Below are positions 48,828 to 58,017 of a stretch of 64,000 bases of DNA, piece after piece. The translations under genes and the position numbers were made by a program. A model generated the notes under the pieces. It was given only the letters and a program-made list of their open reading frames with translations. It was not told the origin of the DNA and ran no database searches. Origin of the DNA: Paradevosia shaoguanensis. Its GTDB lineage: Bacteria; Pseudomonadota; Alphaproteobacteria; Rhizobiales; Devosiaceae. Within the stretch, counting starts at the first letter, position 1; every line of letters starts with the position of its first letter. The stretch covers positions 1,488,001-1,552,000 of the forward strand of contig NZ_CP068983.1 in NCBI RefSeq assembly GCF_016801025.1, given 5' to 3'.

Positions 48828-50765
48828 TTGACCGACAAGCCGCTTACTCCACTGCTCGACACCATCAACGACCCCTCCCAACTCAAGGGCCTTTCGCGCG
48901 AAGAACTGCGACAGGTCGCCGATGAGTTGCGCGCCGAGATGATCGATGCCGTGTCGGTGACCGGCGGCCATCTGGGCGCGGGCCTGGGGGTGGTGGAGCT
49001 GACCGTCGCGCTCCACGCCGTCTTCGATACGCCCGACGACCGGCTGATCTGGGATGTCGGGCACCAGGCCTATCCTCACAAGATCCTGACCGGCCGGCGC
49101 GATCGCATCCGCACCCTGCGCCAGAAGGATGGGCTCTCCGGCTTTACCCGTCGCGCCGAGAGTGCCTTCGATCCCTTCGGGGCCGGCCACTCCTCGACGT
49201 CCATCTCGGCGGGCCTGGGCATGGCCGTCGCCTCCCAGCTCGAAGGCAAGAAGCGCAACGTGGTCGCCGTCATCGGCGATGGCGCCATGTCGGCGGGCAT
49301 GGCCTACGAGGCCATGAACAATGCCGGCACCATGGATGCGCGGCTCGTCGTGATCCTCAACGACAACGACATGTCCATCGCCCCGCCGACGGGCGCGATG
49401 AGCGCCTATCTGGCGCGGCTGGTTTCGGGTCCGGTCTATCGGGGCGTGCGCAAGACGGCCAAGCAGATCGTCGAGGCACTGCCGCAGATCTTCCACGAGC
49501 CGGCACGGCGCACCGAAGAATTCGCGCGCGCCTGGTGGACGGGCGGCACGCTCTTCGAAGAGCTCGGCTTCTACTATGTCGGCCCCATCGACGGGCACAA
49601 TCTGGACCACCTGCTGCCGGTGCTCGAGAACGTGCGCGATGCACAGGACGGGCCGATCCTCGTTCACGTGGTGACCAAGAAGGGCAAGGGCTACGCCCCA
49701 GCCGAGGACTCCGCCGACAAGTATCACGGCGTTTCCAAGTTCAACGTCATTACCGGTGCGCAGGCCAAGGCGCCCTCCAACGCGCCTTCCTATACCAGCG
49801 TCTTCGCTTCGAGCCTCGTCCAGGAAGCCGAGCAGGACGAGCGCATCGTGGCGGTGACGGCGGCCATGCCCTCGGGCACCGGGCTCGACAAGTTCGGCGA
49901 ACTCTTCCCGAGCCGCACGTTCGATGTCGGCATTGCCGAGCAGCACGCGGTGACCTTTGCGGCGGGCATGGCGGCAGAGGGTCTCAAACCCTTCGTCGCG
50001 ATCTATTCGACCTTCCTGCAGCGCGCCTACGACCAGGTGGTCCATGACGTGGCGATCCAGCACCTGCCGGTGCGCTTCGCCATCGACCGGGCCGGCTATG
50101 TCGGCGCGGACGGGCCGACCCATGCGGGAAATTACGACAACGCCTATCTCGGCGCCATTCCCGGCATCGTGCAGATGGCGGCGGCCGACGAGGCCGAGCT
50201 GCGCCACATGGTGGCGACGGCGGCAGCCTATGATGCCGGCCCCATCGCCTTCCGCTATCCGCGTGGCGATGGCCTGGGCGTCGACATGCCGGCGCGCGGT
50301 CAGGTGCTGCCGATCGGCAAGGGGCGCGTAGTGCGCGAAGGCGGGCCGATCGCGCTCATTTCATACGGCACGCGGTTCGGCGAAGTGCTGGCGGCGGCCG
50401 ACAAACTCGCGGCCCTGGGCCTTGCGCCCACGGTCGTCGATGCGCGCTTCCTCAAGCCGCTCGACGAGGAGCTGATCGCGCGAATCGCGCGGGAGCACCA
50501 GGTGGTGCTGACCATCGAGGAAGGCTCGATCGGCGGCTTCGGCAGCCATGTGGCGACCTTCCTTGCCCAGAATGGCCTCCTCGACGGCAAGGTGAAATTC
50601 CGGCCGCTGATGATCCCCGATACGTTCACCGAGCAGGCGAGCCAGGACAACATGTATGCCGCTGCCGGTCTCGACCGCGCCGGCATTGTTGCCGCGGCGC
50701 TCAATGCGCTGGGCGCCGACGAATCCCTCCTCAAGACGGCACTGGCCGACAAGACCCTGCCGTGA
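48828..50765 (+). CDS. dxs: 1-deoxy-D-xylulose-5-phosphate synthase
   Basis: Dxs condenses pyruvate and glyceraldehyde 3-phosphate with thiamine diphosphate, the first step of the MEP isoprenoid pathway. The 645-residue transketolase-fold protein has [16 protein letters not shown], the TPP motif [18 protein letters not shown] with [10 protein letters not shown], and [17 protein letters not shown] in the pyrimidine-binding domain. The start is a TTG at 48828 with AAAAGGA seven bases upstream. The stop overlaps the next start (GTGA). Confidence 0.97.
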   Translation: MTDKPLTPLLDTINDPSQLKGLSREELRQVADELRAEMIDAVSVTGGHLGAGLGVVELTVALHAVFDTPDDRLIWDVGHQAYPHKILTGRRDRIRTLRQKDGLSGFTRRAESAFDPFGAGHSSTSISAGLGMAVASQLEGKKRNVVAVIGDGAMSAGMAYEAMNNAGTMDARLVVILNDNDMSIAPPTGAMSAYLARLVSGPVYRGVRKTAKQIVEALPQIFHEPARRTEEFARAWWTGGTLFEELGFYYVGPIDGHNLDHLLPVLENVRDAQDGPILVHVVTKKGKGYAPAEDSADKYHGVSKFNVITGAQAKAPSNAPSYTSVFASSLVQEAEQDERIVAVTAAMPSGTGLDKFGELFPSRTFDVGIAEQHAVTFAAGMAAEGLKPFVAIYSTFLQRAYDQVVHDVAIQHLPVRFAIDRAGYVGADGPTHAGNYDNAYLGAIPGIVQMAAADEAELRHMVATAAAYDAGPIAFRYPRGDGLGVDMPARGQVLPIGKGRVVREGGPIALISYGTRFGEVLAAADKLAALGLAPTVVDARFLKPLDEELIARIAREHQVVLTIEEGSIGGFGSHVATFLAQNGLLDGKVKFRPLMIPDTFTEQASQDNMYAAAGLDRAGIVAAALNALGADESLLKTALADKTLP

Positions 50766-51253
50766 CCGACCCGGTCACGCTGCGTCCGGCGCGCGCGCAA
50801 GATCGCGACGCGCTGCTCCATATTCTCGACGCCACCTTTCGCTCGACCTGGGAGCCGGAACTGACGGCGGAAGCCAATGCCGCTTTCCGGGCCAGCACGC
50901 GCGTGACCGATTACGTCGATGGCTATTGGCAGGAATTCGTGGTCGCCGAGAGCGATGGCGCGGTCGTCGGCATGGTGCATTGGCAGGGCGATTTCATCGG
51001 TGCGCTGCATGTCGATCCCCGGCAGGCACGACGCGGCATCGGTAGCGCGCTGCTCAGGCACGCTGAGGCCGCCATGCTGGCCGAAGGCGTCAAGATCGCG
51101 CAGCTCGAGACCGATACGTTCAACCTCAAGGCGCGTGGCTTTTACGCCGCGCATGGCTATGCGGAAGCCGCGACATATCCCGACGAGGAATGGAATAGCG
51201 GCCTCACCACCGTGCTGATGGTCAAGGCGCTGCAGTCTCCATCGCAACCCTGA
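50762..51253 (+). CDS. GNAT family N-acetyltransferase
   Basis: A 163-residue acetyl-CoA dependent acetyltransferase of unknown substrate. The acetyl-CoA motif is [26 protein letters not shown] near residue 80, followed by [19 protein letters not shown]. The GTG start overlaps the dxs stop, suggesting translational coupling. The 3' end overlaps the convergent second cutC gene by 32 bases. Confidence 0.87.
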   Translation: MTDPVTLRPARAQDRDALLHILDATFRSTWEPELTAEANAAFRASTRVTDYVDGYWQEFVVAESDGAVVGMVHWQGDFIGALHVDPRQARRGIGSALLRHAEAAMLAEGVKIAQLETDTFNLKARGFYAAHGYAEAATYPDEEWNSGLTTVLMVKALQSPSQP

Positions 51254-51947
51254 AGGCGCGGACGGCGGCCGCCGCGGTACGCTTGTGACTGGGCGCGGCG
51301 AAGCCGAGGCGCATCGCCGCCTCGCCCTGCGAGGGCACGGCGACAGCACAGGAGGAATGCACTTCGGCAAGCGGCAATTGCGCCAGGAGTGCAGCCACGT
51401 TTTCGGCGCGTACGCCCGAGCCGGCCATGATGCCGATACGGCCGGCAGCCGTCTCGACCATGGCTCGCAGCCCGGCAATGCCTTCGGGCGCGGTCGGCGC
51501 GCCGCCCGAGGAGAGGATGCGCTCGAAGCCGAGCGCGATGGCCGCTTCGACGCCTTCGCGCAGATCCGGCGCGAGGTCGATGGCGCGATGGAGGGTCGTG
51601 CCGAGCCCGGAGGCGTGGCGCGTGAGCTTTTCGAGCATCGCCGTATCGAGCGCGCCGTCGGGACGCGAGGCGCCGAGCACGACGCCGGCTAGGCCGGCAG
51701 CGCGGACGGCGTCGATCTCGCGATACATGCAGTCGAGATCGCCGGCATCGAAGACGAAATCGCCGCTGCGCGGGCGCACCATGGCGTAGATCGGAATGGG
51801 GGCCCCGGCAGCCTGGCCGATGAGGCCGGGGGTGGGGGTGAGCCCGCCGAGTTCGAGCGAGGAACAAAGCTCGATGCGATCGGCGCCGCCGGTAATGGCT
51901 TCGGCAAGGCTCAGCGCGTCGGCGACGCAGACTTCGAGAAGGGTCAT
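51222..51947 (-). CDS. CutC family TIM-barrel protein (second copy)
   Basis: A 241-residue CutC homologue, different from the one at 9.2-10 kb. It has LEVCVADALSLAEAITGGADRIELCSSLELGGLTPTPG-type opening, YAMVRPRSGDFVFD, TTLHRAIDLAPD, ERILSSGGAPTAPEG and IMAGSGVRAENV. Its ATG overlaps the ROK kinase stop (ATGA), so it is translationally coupled to a sugar kinase, which argues for a role in sugar metabolism rather than copper. The C-terminal part carries a Cys in EVHSSCAV. No metal-binding motif stands out. Confidence 0.87.
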   Translation of the reverse strand: MTLLEVCVADALSLAEAITGGADRIELCSSLELGGLTPTPGLIGQAAGAPIPIYAMVRPRSGDFVFDAGDLDCMYREIDAVRAAGLAGVVLGASRPDGALDTAMLEKLTRHASGLGTTLHRAIDLAPDLREGVEAAIALGFERILSSGGAPTAPEGIAGLRAMVETAAGRIGIMAGSGVRAENVAALLAQLPLAEVHSSCAVAVPSQGEAAMRLGFAAPSHKRTAAAAVRAFRVAMETAAP

Positions 51948-52852
51948 GCTTGGGCTCCTGCCAGAATGGCCGCACCGATAAGGCCCGGCTCGACCGTGCA
52001 CAAGCCTCGGACGACGATGGGCGCCTCGGTCTGGCGCAGGATGCGCTTTCGCACGGCGGCGTCGAGCGCGGCGATGAAGCGGGTGGAGCGGGAAAGGCCG
52101 CCGCCTACGGGCACGATGTCGGCGCCCACGACATTGAGCACCAGCGCCAGCGGGCCGGCCAGCAGGTCGATGCAGCACTCGATGGTGCGGGCAGCGGCGG
52201 CATCGCCGGCCTCCCAGGCGGCGACGATGGCGGTGCTGGGCAGCGCGACGCCGTGGAGGTGCTGGTGGAGCCGTTCGACACCGCGCGCGCCGCCGACCGT
52301 ATCGACGCACCCGACCTGCCCGCAGCCGCAGGGGAAGAGCGGGATGGCGACGGGAGGCGTGCCGGCATGGGTAGCGGCGACGGGGCCGTGGCCCCATTCG
52401 CCGGCAAAGCCGCCGGCGCCGTTGACGATGCGCCCGTCGATGACGAGCCCGCCGCCGACACCCGTACCGAGGATCGCGCCGAAGACGATGTTTTCGCCCT
52501 TGCCCGCGCCGGCGACGGCTTCGGCCAGAGCGAAGCAATCGGCGTCATTGGCGACATGGACGGGACGGCCGAGGAGATCGGCGAGGTCGGCGGAGAGCGC
52601 GCGACCGTCGATGCAGGGGATATTGGCGCATTTGATGCGGCCGGTGCGCGGATCGACGACGCCGGTGATGGAAATGGCGATGGGAGCCACGGGATCGGCT
52701 TCATCGGCGACGCCACGCAGCGCTTCGGCGAAGGCGGCGAAATCATCAAGGGGTGTCGGCACGCGCCCAAGCGGCGTAATAGCCTGTGGCGAGATTGCCA
52801 GCGCACCCTTGATGGCGGAACCGCCGATATCAAAACAGATGATGGTCGTCAT
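51944..52852 (-). CDS. ROK family sugar kinase (N-acetylglucosamine kinase-like)
   Basis: A 302-residue ROK kinase. It starts with the ATP site CFDIGGSAIKGALA, has the catalytic region HVANDADCFALAEAVAGAG, GAILGTGVGGGLVIDG, and the zinc-binding GEWGHG plus FPCGCGQVGCVDTVGG typical of kinases acting on GlcNAc, ManNAc or glucose. It forms a two-gene unit with the second cutC and is divergent from a LacI regulator. With the nearby glycosylasparaginase it could phosphorylate released GlcNAc. The exact sugar is inferred from context. Confidence 0.88.
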   Translation of the reverse strand: MTTIICFDIGGSAIKGALAISPQAITPLGRVPTPLDDFAAFAEALRGVADEADPVAPIAISITGVVDPRTGRIKCANIPCIDGRALSADLADLLGRPVHVANDADCFALAEAVAGAGKGENIVFGAILGTGVGGGLVIDGRIVNGAGGFAGEWGHGPVAATHAGTPPVAIPLFPCGCGQVGCVDTVGGARGVERLHQHLHGVALPSTAIVAAWEAGDAAAARTIECCIDLLAGPLALVLNVVGADIVPVGGGLSRSTRFIAALDAAVRKRILRQTEAPIVVRGLCTVEPGLIGAAILAGAQA

Positions 52853-52944
52853 TGCGTTAGAGCTTCCAGATGAACGGCGCGCTAGGATTTGCGCCTAGGG
52901 CCGACGATTCGATGCGACTTGGCAAGGTAGGAACGATTTAGCCG

Positions 52945-53940
52945 ATGGCAGAACCCAAGAACGGCACCCCCACGATCGGGGACGTGGCCAAGCTTGCGGG
53001 CGTTTCGCGCGCGGTTGCCTCCAGAGCCCTGTCGAGCGAGAAGCGGCCGGTTTCGGCCGACAAGCGCGAGCGCGTGCTCGAAGCGGCCGAGCAACTCGGC
53101 TTCCGGCCCAACCTTCTGGCGCAGAGCCTCACCACCAAGACCGTCAACCTCGTCGCGGTGGTGGTCAACCACATCCACGACCTTTCCGACCTCGACCTCT
53201 TCGACCTGCTGCTCGAGCGCATCCAGTCGATCGGCAAGCAGGTGATCCTGATCCGCGTCGGCTCGGTCGAGCGCGTCGAGGAATTTTTGCGGCAGGGCGT
53301 AGCCTACCACGTGGACGCGGCGCTGGTGTTTTCCGATTTCGCCGATGCGGCTACCGTGCGCCGGCTCTTTCGCTCCGACCTCGTGGTGATGCTCAACGGC
53401 CGGCACGACGAACTCTCGCCCGCCGTCATTCCCGACGAAGCCGTGGGCATCAATCAGGCCGTCGCCGATGCCGCCAGCAAGGGTGTGCGGACGGCGGGGC
53501 TTGTCACCGGACGCGCTTCCTCGCTGGTCGAGGCTGCGCGTGTCGAACATTACCGGCAGGCCTTTGCGGCGCGGGGCATAGAACTCGTGCGGGTGGTCCA
53601 GGGCGATTATTCCTACGAAAGCGGGCACGAGGCGGCGGCGACTATCACCGGCTGGGACAGCCCGGACGCGGTGTTCTGCACCTCGGACGCCATGGCCATG
53701 GGCATTCTCGATGTCTGCCGCGCCGACTTCCCGCACAACCGGCCGCAAAAGTTCCGGCTCTATGGGTTCGACAACCTCTCGCTCACCGATTTCGATGCCT
53801 ACCCCATCGCTTCGATCGGTTATGACAAGGCGGCCTATGTCGAGCATGTCCTTCGCTTCCTCGTCGAGCCGGCGGCATTCGAGCCCGGCCAGGAACCGGT
53901 GCGGGTACCGACCCGGTTCGTGCCGCGGCTGACGGCTTAG
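52945..53940 (+). CDS. LacI family transcriptional regulator
   Basis: A 331-residue repressor. Residues 9-60 are the LacI helix-turn-helix and hinge (TIGDVAKLAGVSRAVASRAL, then LGFRPNLLAQSL), and residues 65-331 a periplasmic-binding-protein fold for a sugar-like effector (GWDSPDAVFCTSDAMAMGIL). It lies between the ROK kinase-cutC unit (divergent) and the ABC transporter operon (convergent). A perfect LacI-type palindrome at 58004-58017 on the ABC promoter is its most likely target. No such site is seen in its own 92-base upstream region. Confidence 0.92.
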   Translation: MAEPKNGTPTIGDVAKLAGVSRAVASRALSSEKRPVSADKRERVLEAAEQLGFRPNLLAQSLTTKTVNLVAVVVNHIHDLSDLDLFDLLLERIQSIGKQVILIRVGSVERVEEFLRQGVAYHVDAALVFSDFADAATVRRLFRSDLVVMLNGRHDELSPAVIPDEAVGINQAVADAASKGVRTAGLVTGRASSLVEAARVEHYRQAFAARGIELVRVVQGDYSYESGHEAAATITGWDSPDAVFCTSDAMAMGILDVCRADFPHNRPQKFRLYGFDNLSLTDFDAYPIASIGYDKAAYVEHVLRFLVEPAAFEPGQEPVRVPTRFVPRLTA

Positions 53941-53991
53941 AGGGCTTTTCGGCGTAGGTTCAACTCACCACCGCCCACCCCCCACCACCGA

Positions 53992-54085
53992 ACTTCCCCG
54001 GGCGAAGACCCGGGGCCTATTGCCCCCCTCCACTCGAGTGGAGTCATGCGTGGGCCCCGGCTCTGCGGCCGGAGACGTGCGGTGG
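53992..54085. repeat. Palindromic intergenic repeats (CCCCGG family), copies 4 and 5
   Basis: Two related palindromes lie head to head in the 220-base gap after lacI: CTTCCCCGGG...CCCGGGG at 53994-54015 and GGGCCCCGGC...GCCGGAGACG at 54051-54076. The first is nearly the reverse complement of the element at 46853-46885; the second resembles the one at 12351. Between them is a CTCGAG-centred palindrome (CCACTCGAGTGG). Confidence 0.55.
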
Positions 54086-54107
54086 TGGGGAGAGTGTTGT
54101 GGCTAAA

Positions 54108-54148
54108 TACAAAAACGCCGCGAACCGTTTTGGGTCCGCGGCGCTCGA
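54108..54148 (-). terminator. Intrinsic terminator of ABC transporter operon
   Basis: On the minus strand CGCCGCG, a G-T pair, and ACC pair with GGT and CGCGGCG around CAAAAC, followed by TTTTTG. It lies 13 bases past the substrate-binding protein gene, the last of the operon. Confidence 0.85.
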
Positions 54149-54160
54149 GTCAGAACGCGC

Positions 54161-54952
54161 TTACCAGAGCGGGTTCAGCGCGGGCGGGTTGGCGCTTTCG
54201 CCCCACCACTTCTTGTAATTGGCTTCGTAGGCGCCCGACTGGATGTAGTCGGAGACGAACATATCGATCCAGCGCACGAATTCCGGATCGCCCTTGGCGA
54301 CGGCAATGCCGATCGGGTCGTTCGAATAGAGGCCCGGCAGGGTCACGAGGGTATCGTTCTTGGTGGCGAGGTAATCGAGGAGCGAAGAATCCTCGATGCC
54401 GGCGTCAACACGCTTCTGCTGGAGCAGCAGCACGCCATCGGGCGAGAAATTGTCGGTATAGACGAGCTCGGCAGTCGGGACTGCCTTCTTGAGGAAGGCT
54501 TCGCCGGTGGTGCCGCGACCGACCACGACCTTCTTGCCGGCGAGGTCTTCGAGCGAAGCGATGCCGGCATCCTTCTGGACGATGATGCGCAGGCCGGCGC
54601 GGTTGTAAGGAATCGAGAAGTTCACCGACTTGGCGCGCTCGAGCGTAGCCGAAGTGTTGGCGACCACGATATCGAGCTGGCCGGAAACGAGCATGGAGAC
54701 GCGGGCATCGCCCGAGACGTCGGTGAATTCGACCGGCACGCCGAGCTTTTCGGCAAGCATGGTGGCGACGTCGACGTCATAGCCGACCGGATTGTTCTGG
54801 GCATCGCGGAAGCCGATCGGCTCGCCGCCGAGCGAGACGCCGATGCGGACGGTGCCGCGCGAGCGGATGTCGTCGATCATGCCGGCGGTGGCGGGCAAAG
54901 CCGTGGCGGCGACGAGCGCCAGCGCGGCGAAGGTGGAAAGAATGCGCTTCAT
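54161..54952 (-). CDS. Amino-acid type ABC transporter substrate-binding protein
   Basis: A 263-residue periplasmic binding protein of the polar amino acid family (SBP_bac_3). A signal peptide (RILSTFAALALVAATALPATA) is followed by RGTVRIGVSLGGEPIGFRD, NPVGYDVDVATMLAEKLG and VVGRGTTGEAFLKKAVP, typical of two-lobe binding proteins. It is the last gene of the operon permease-permease-ATPase-glycosylasparaginase-SBP, 16 bases after the hydrolase gene. The ligand may be a glycosylated asparagine or an ordinary amino acid; the sequence alone does not say. Confidence 0.92.
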   Translation of the reverse strand: MKRILSTFAALALVAATALPATAGMIDDIRSRGTVRIGVSLGGEPIGFRDAQNNPVGYDVDVATMLAEKLGVPVEFTDVSGDARVSMLVSGQLDIVVANTSATLERAKSVNFSIPYNRAGLRIIVQKDAGIASLEDLAGKKVVVGRGTTGEAFLKKAVPTAELVYTDNFSPDGVLLLQQKRVDAGIEDSSLLDYLATKNDTLVTLPGLYSNDPIGIAVAKGDPEFVRWIDMFVSDYIQSGAYEANYKKWWGESANPPALNPLW

Positions 54953-54968
54953 TTGGGTCCTCTCTTGA

Positions 54969-55886
54969 TCAAACCGTTTTCGCTGCCCGCTTTTCAGGCG
55001 CGGACATCGTTTCGTCCCAGTACCAATAGGCAATGTCGCCGGGGCACCGGAAATTGACGACCTCGTGGTTGCCCTTGGCGTCGATCGCATGGATCACGAC
55101 GCCAGCGAGGAAACCTTCGGTCAGTTCTGCAAGCTCCTCGACGGCGAGCTTGATGGCGTCGCCGAGGGAATAGCCGAGCTTCAAGGCAAGGACGACCGTG
55201 CGCGCGGTCGAGCAGCGCATGGTCATCTCGCCGGTATGGGTGCAGGCGGCCGCGCCATAGCGGCTATCGGCGTAAAAGCCAGCGCCGGGAATGGGCGAGT
55301 CGCCGAGCCGGCCCGGATATTTCCAGGCCCAGCCGGACGTGGAGGTGGCCGTGTGGATGCCCTGCCTGGCGTCCGAGCACAGGAACACCGTGGTGTCGCG
55401 CACGCGCTCGGGATCGGTGATGGTCTTGCTCAGCGGCGCCAGCGGCACATCGGGGAATTGCTTGATGCCTTCCGGCCCCAGTTCCTTTTCGAGGCGCTCC
55501 CACCAGACGCGCTTGGAATCCTCGTAGAGGGTTTCGTCGATCGAGAAACCGGTTTCAGTGGCAAAGCGGCGCGCACCATCGCCGGTCAGCATGACGTGGG
55601 GCAGCTTCTGCATCACCTTGCGGGCCAGCGCGGCGACGGGGAGCGTATCGGGCACGGCGCCGACCGAGCCGACTTCGCGCGTGGTGCCATCCATGACGCC
55701 GGCATCGAATTCCATGCGGCCGAGCATATTGGGCCAGCCACCGAAGCCGACCGAGCGCACGCGCACGTCGCGCTCGACATGGGCGATGCCGGCCACCATG
55801 GCATCAAGGCCGTGCTCGCCCTTCTTCAGGAGGTCGATGGAGGTCTGGAAACCCGGATAGGCTTCGGAATTGGCGAGAAGCAGCAT
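54969..55886 (-). CDS. Glycosylasparaginase-type Ntn hydrolase (T2 family)
   Basis: A 305-residue N-terminal nucleophile hydrolase related to N4-(beta-N-acetylglucosaminyl)-L-asparaginase, which cuts GlcNAc-Asn into aspartate and GlcNAc-amine. The precursor should self-cleave between Asp164 and Thr165 (VRDTTVFLCSD), making Thr the nucleophile. Supporting motifs: VGFGGWPNMLGRMEFDAGVMDG-type segment, TSTSGWAWKYPGRLGDSPI, GAGFYADSRYGAA and THTGE. No signal peptide, so it acts in the cytoplasm on imported substrate. I use the ATG at 55886; a GTG one codon earlier is possible. It lies inside an ABC transporter operon. Isoaspartyl peptidase activity is an alternative. Confidence 0.88.
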   Translation of the reverse strand: MLLLANSEAYPGFQTSIDLLKKGEHGLDAMVAGIAHVERDVRVRSVGFGGWPNMLGRMEFDAGVMDGTTREVGSVGAVPDTLPVAALARKVMQKLPHVMLTGDGARRFATETGFSIDETLYEDSKRVWWERLEKELGPEGIKQFPDVPLAPLSKTITDPERVRDTTVFLCSDARQGIHTATSTSGWAWKYPGRLGDSPIPGAGFYADSRYGAAACTHTGEMTMRCSTARTVVLALKLGYSLGDAIKLAVEELAELTEGFLAGVVIHAIDAKGNHEVVNFRCPGDIAYWYWDETMSAPEKRAAKTV

Positions 55887-55896
55887 CACGAAATAC

Positions 55897-56631
55897 TCAG
55901 TCTTTGCGCATCTTGGAGAGGAACTGGGCGACGCGCGGATTGGCGAGCCCACCGTCCTCGGCGAAGAAACGTTCGGTGGGGAGGTCGACCACGAGCTTCC
56001 CCTTTTCGAGGAAGACGATGCGGTCAGAGATCTGGCGGGCAAACTCGATTTCGTGGGTGACGAAGACCATGGTCGTCCCCTCGGCGGCGAGCTTGGCGAG
56101 GATGTTGAGCACCTCGGCGGTCATTTCGGGATCGAGCGCGCTCGTCACCTCGTCGAGGAGGAGATAGCGCGGCTTCATGGCCAGGGCCCGGCAGATGCCG
56201 ACGCGTTGACGCTGGCCGCCGGAAAGCTGGGACGGGAAGGCATCGGCGCGATCGCCCAGGCCAACCGAGGCCAGGAGTTCACGCGCTTCCTGCTCGGCTT
56301 CCGCCCTGGGGCGCTTCAGCACTTCGATGGGGGCCAGGGTGATGTTCTGGACCGCCGTCATGTGCGGATAAAGGTTGAAGAGCTGGAACACCGTGCCCGA
56401 GCGCTTGCGCGCCTCGGCCAGCTCCTTGGGCTTGGCGACATCGAACTCATCGACCGTGATACGGCCGCCATCGAGCTTTTCGAGGCCGTTGATGCAGCGG
56501 ATGAGGGTCGACTTGCCCGAGCCCGAGGAGCCCAGGATCGTGACGACCTCGCCCGGATTGACCGTGAGGTTGACGTCCTCGAGGACGGTGACGGTGCCAA
56601 AGACCTTCTTGACGTTTTCGGCTTTGATCAT
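55897..56631 (-). CDS. Amino-acid ABC transporter ATP-binding protein
   Basis: A 244-residue ATPase of the GlnQ/HisP type. It has Walker A LGSSGSGKSTLIRC, Q-loop VFQLFNLYPHMT, signature LSGGQRQRVGICRALAMKP, Walker B YLLLDEVTSALDPE and switch His in VFVTHEIEFA. It drives the two permeases encoded just upstream (2-base gap) and is followed after 10 bases by the glycosylasparaginase gene. Confidence 0.95.
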   Translation of the reverse strand: MIKAENVKKVFGTVTVLEDVNLTVNPGEVVTILGSSGSGKSTLIRCINGLEKLDGGRITVDEFDVAKPKELAEARKRSGTVFQLFNLYPHMTAVQNITLAPIEVLKRPRAEAEQEARELLASVGLGDRADAFPSQLSGGQRQRVGICRALAMKPRYLLLDEVTSALDPEMTAEVLNILAKLAAEGTTMVFVTHEIEFARQISDRIVFLEKGKLVVDLPTERFFAEDGGLANPRVAQFLSKMRKD

Positions 56632-56633
56632 TT

Positions 56634-57305
56634 TCAGAGGCCCTTCCAGGCGGTGTGGGCGCGCAGCCGCGTTTCCAGACGCGCACCCAGCCAGGCGATG
56701 AGCTTGGCGCAGAGATAGTAGAGCACCCCGACCACGGCCCAGACGACGAAGGGCTGCAGGGTACGCAGGTTGAGGGTGTTGCCGATCTTGGTGAGGTCCA
56801 TGACGCCGATCACCGAGATCAACGAAGTCACCTGGAGCTGATTGACCAGGAGGCCCGTCAGCGGCCCGATGGCGAAGGCCGTGGCCTGCGGGGCGATGAC
56901 ATGGCGCAGCACCTGCCAGCGGGTGAGCCCGAAGACGCGCGCCGCCTCGATCTGGTCGCGGCCGATGGATTCGATGGCCGACACGGCGATGACGTAGATG
57001 AAGGCCGCCGTGTTGCCCGACATGGTGATGACGGCTGCTTCCACCGGCGTCACGTTGATCCTGAAGAAGGCCGGCAGGCCGAAAAACACCAGGAAGAGCT
57101 GAACGAGGACCGGCGAGTTCTTGAGCAGCTCGGTGATGAAGGTCACGATCTGCGTGAGCACCGGCAGGCGATAATAGCGGATGGTGGCGAGGCCCACGCC
57201 GATGAGGAGACCGATAAGCGTCGTGGCGAGGAACAGGCCGATCGTGACGCCCAGGCCCTGGGCCAGCAGCACGATGTCGAAGGGGGTGAATTCAGAGTAA
57301 CGCAT
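56634..57305 (-). CDS. Amino-acid ABC transporter permease (second)
   Basis: A 223-residue inner-membrane permease of the HisM/GlnP type with about five helices. The cytoplasmic EAA loop reads AARVFGLTRWQVLRHVIAPQA, and the family start QGLGVTIGLFLATTLIG is present, as is KNSPVLVQLFLVFFGLP. Its ATG overlaps the stop of the first permease (TGATG), and it pairs with that protein as a heterodimer. Confidence 0.93.
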   Translation of the reverse strand: MRYSEFTPFDIVLLAQGLGVTIGLFLATTLIGLLIGVGLATIRYYRLPVLTQIVTFITELLKNSPVLVQLFLVFFGLPAFFRINVTPVEAAVITMSGNTAAFIYVIAVSAIESIGRDQIEAARVFGLTRWQVLRHVIAPQATAFAIGPLTGLLVNQLQVTSLISVIGVMDLTKIGNTLNLRTLQPFVVWAVVGVLYYLCAKLIAWLGARLETRLRAHTAWKGL

Positions 57306-57979
57306 CAGGCCACGGCTCCATCGATGAGGTCGCGGTTGAGGCGCTTGTGCAGGAGTCCGATGAGGATCGAGACGATGTAGGTCAGGGCCGCATAGACGAC
57401 GAGCAGGACCACATAGACCTCGAAGGGCTTGAAGGTATCGGACGCCACGATCTTGGCGGTGCCGGTTAGCTCGTTGAGCGTGATGGTCGAGAGGATCGAG
57501 GAGGTGAGGATGAGGTTGACGAAGACGGAGCCGAGCGGGCGGATCGAGGTGCGGAGCGCGATGGGCAGCACGATTTTCGTGAACGTCGTCCGGCGCGAGA
57601 GGCCACTCACCTCAGCCGCTTCGATGATGCCCGGATCGATGGCGAGGATGCCCGAGCGGATGACGTCGGAAGCAAAGGCGCCGCCGGCGATCGAGAGCGA
57701 GAGCACGCCGGTGGTGAAGGCGTCGATATAGATGCCGAGCTCGGGCAGGCCGTAATAGAAGAAGAACAGCTGGACGATGAAGGGGACGTTGCGGAAGAGG
57801 TCGACATAGGCGAAGGCGACCCGGCGCAGCCATTTCGATGACGAGGTGCGTGCGATGGCGACCAGCGCGCCCATGATGAGACTGCCGATCAGCGCCAGCC
57901 CGCAGGCCTGCGCCGTCAGCAGCGCGCCCTGGGCCAGAAAGCCCAGATGCGGCACCAGAATTGAGAGATCGAGCCGCAA
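57305..57979 (-). CDS. Amino-acid ABC transporter permease (first), operon head
   Basis: A 224-residue permease of the HisQ/GlnP type. It has GALLTAQACGLALIGSLIMG, FRNVPFIVQLFFFYYGLP and the EAA loop AAEVSGLSRRTTFTKIVLPIAL. I choose a TTG at 57979, preceded by GGGGAGGA, over an ATG at 58018: the longer version lacks an SD and its codon lies at the edge of the operator. This is the first gene of the five-gene operon, whose promoter and operator lie directly upstream. Confidence 0.9.
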   Translation of the reverse strand: MRLDLSILVPHLGFLAQGALLTAQACGLALIGSLIMGALVAIARTSSSKWLRRVAFAYVDLFRNVPFIVQLFFFYYGLPELGIYIDAFTTGVLSLSIAGGAFASDVIRSGILAIDPGIIEAAEVSGLSRRTTFTKIVLPIALRTSIRPLGSVFVNLILTSSILSTITLNELTGTAKIVASDTFKPFEVYVVLLVVYAALTYIVSILIGLLHKRLNRDLIDGAVA

Positions 57980-58003
57980 GTGTCCTCCCCGCGAGCCGGC
58001 ATG

Positions 58004-58017
58004 TGAAACCGGTTTCA
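58004..58017. promoter_or_regulatory. LacI-type operator TGAAACCGGTTTCA
   Basis: A perfect 14-bp palindrome, TGAAACCGGTTTCA, with the central CG typical of LacI-family operators. It starts immediately downstream of the -10 box of the ABC operon and about 25 bases before its TTG start. A bound repressor would block transcription start. The LacI gene at 52945-53940 is the obvious candidate. Confidence 0.8.
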
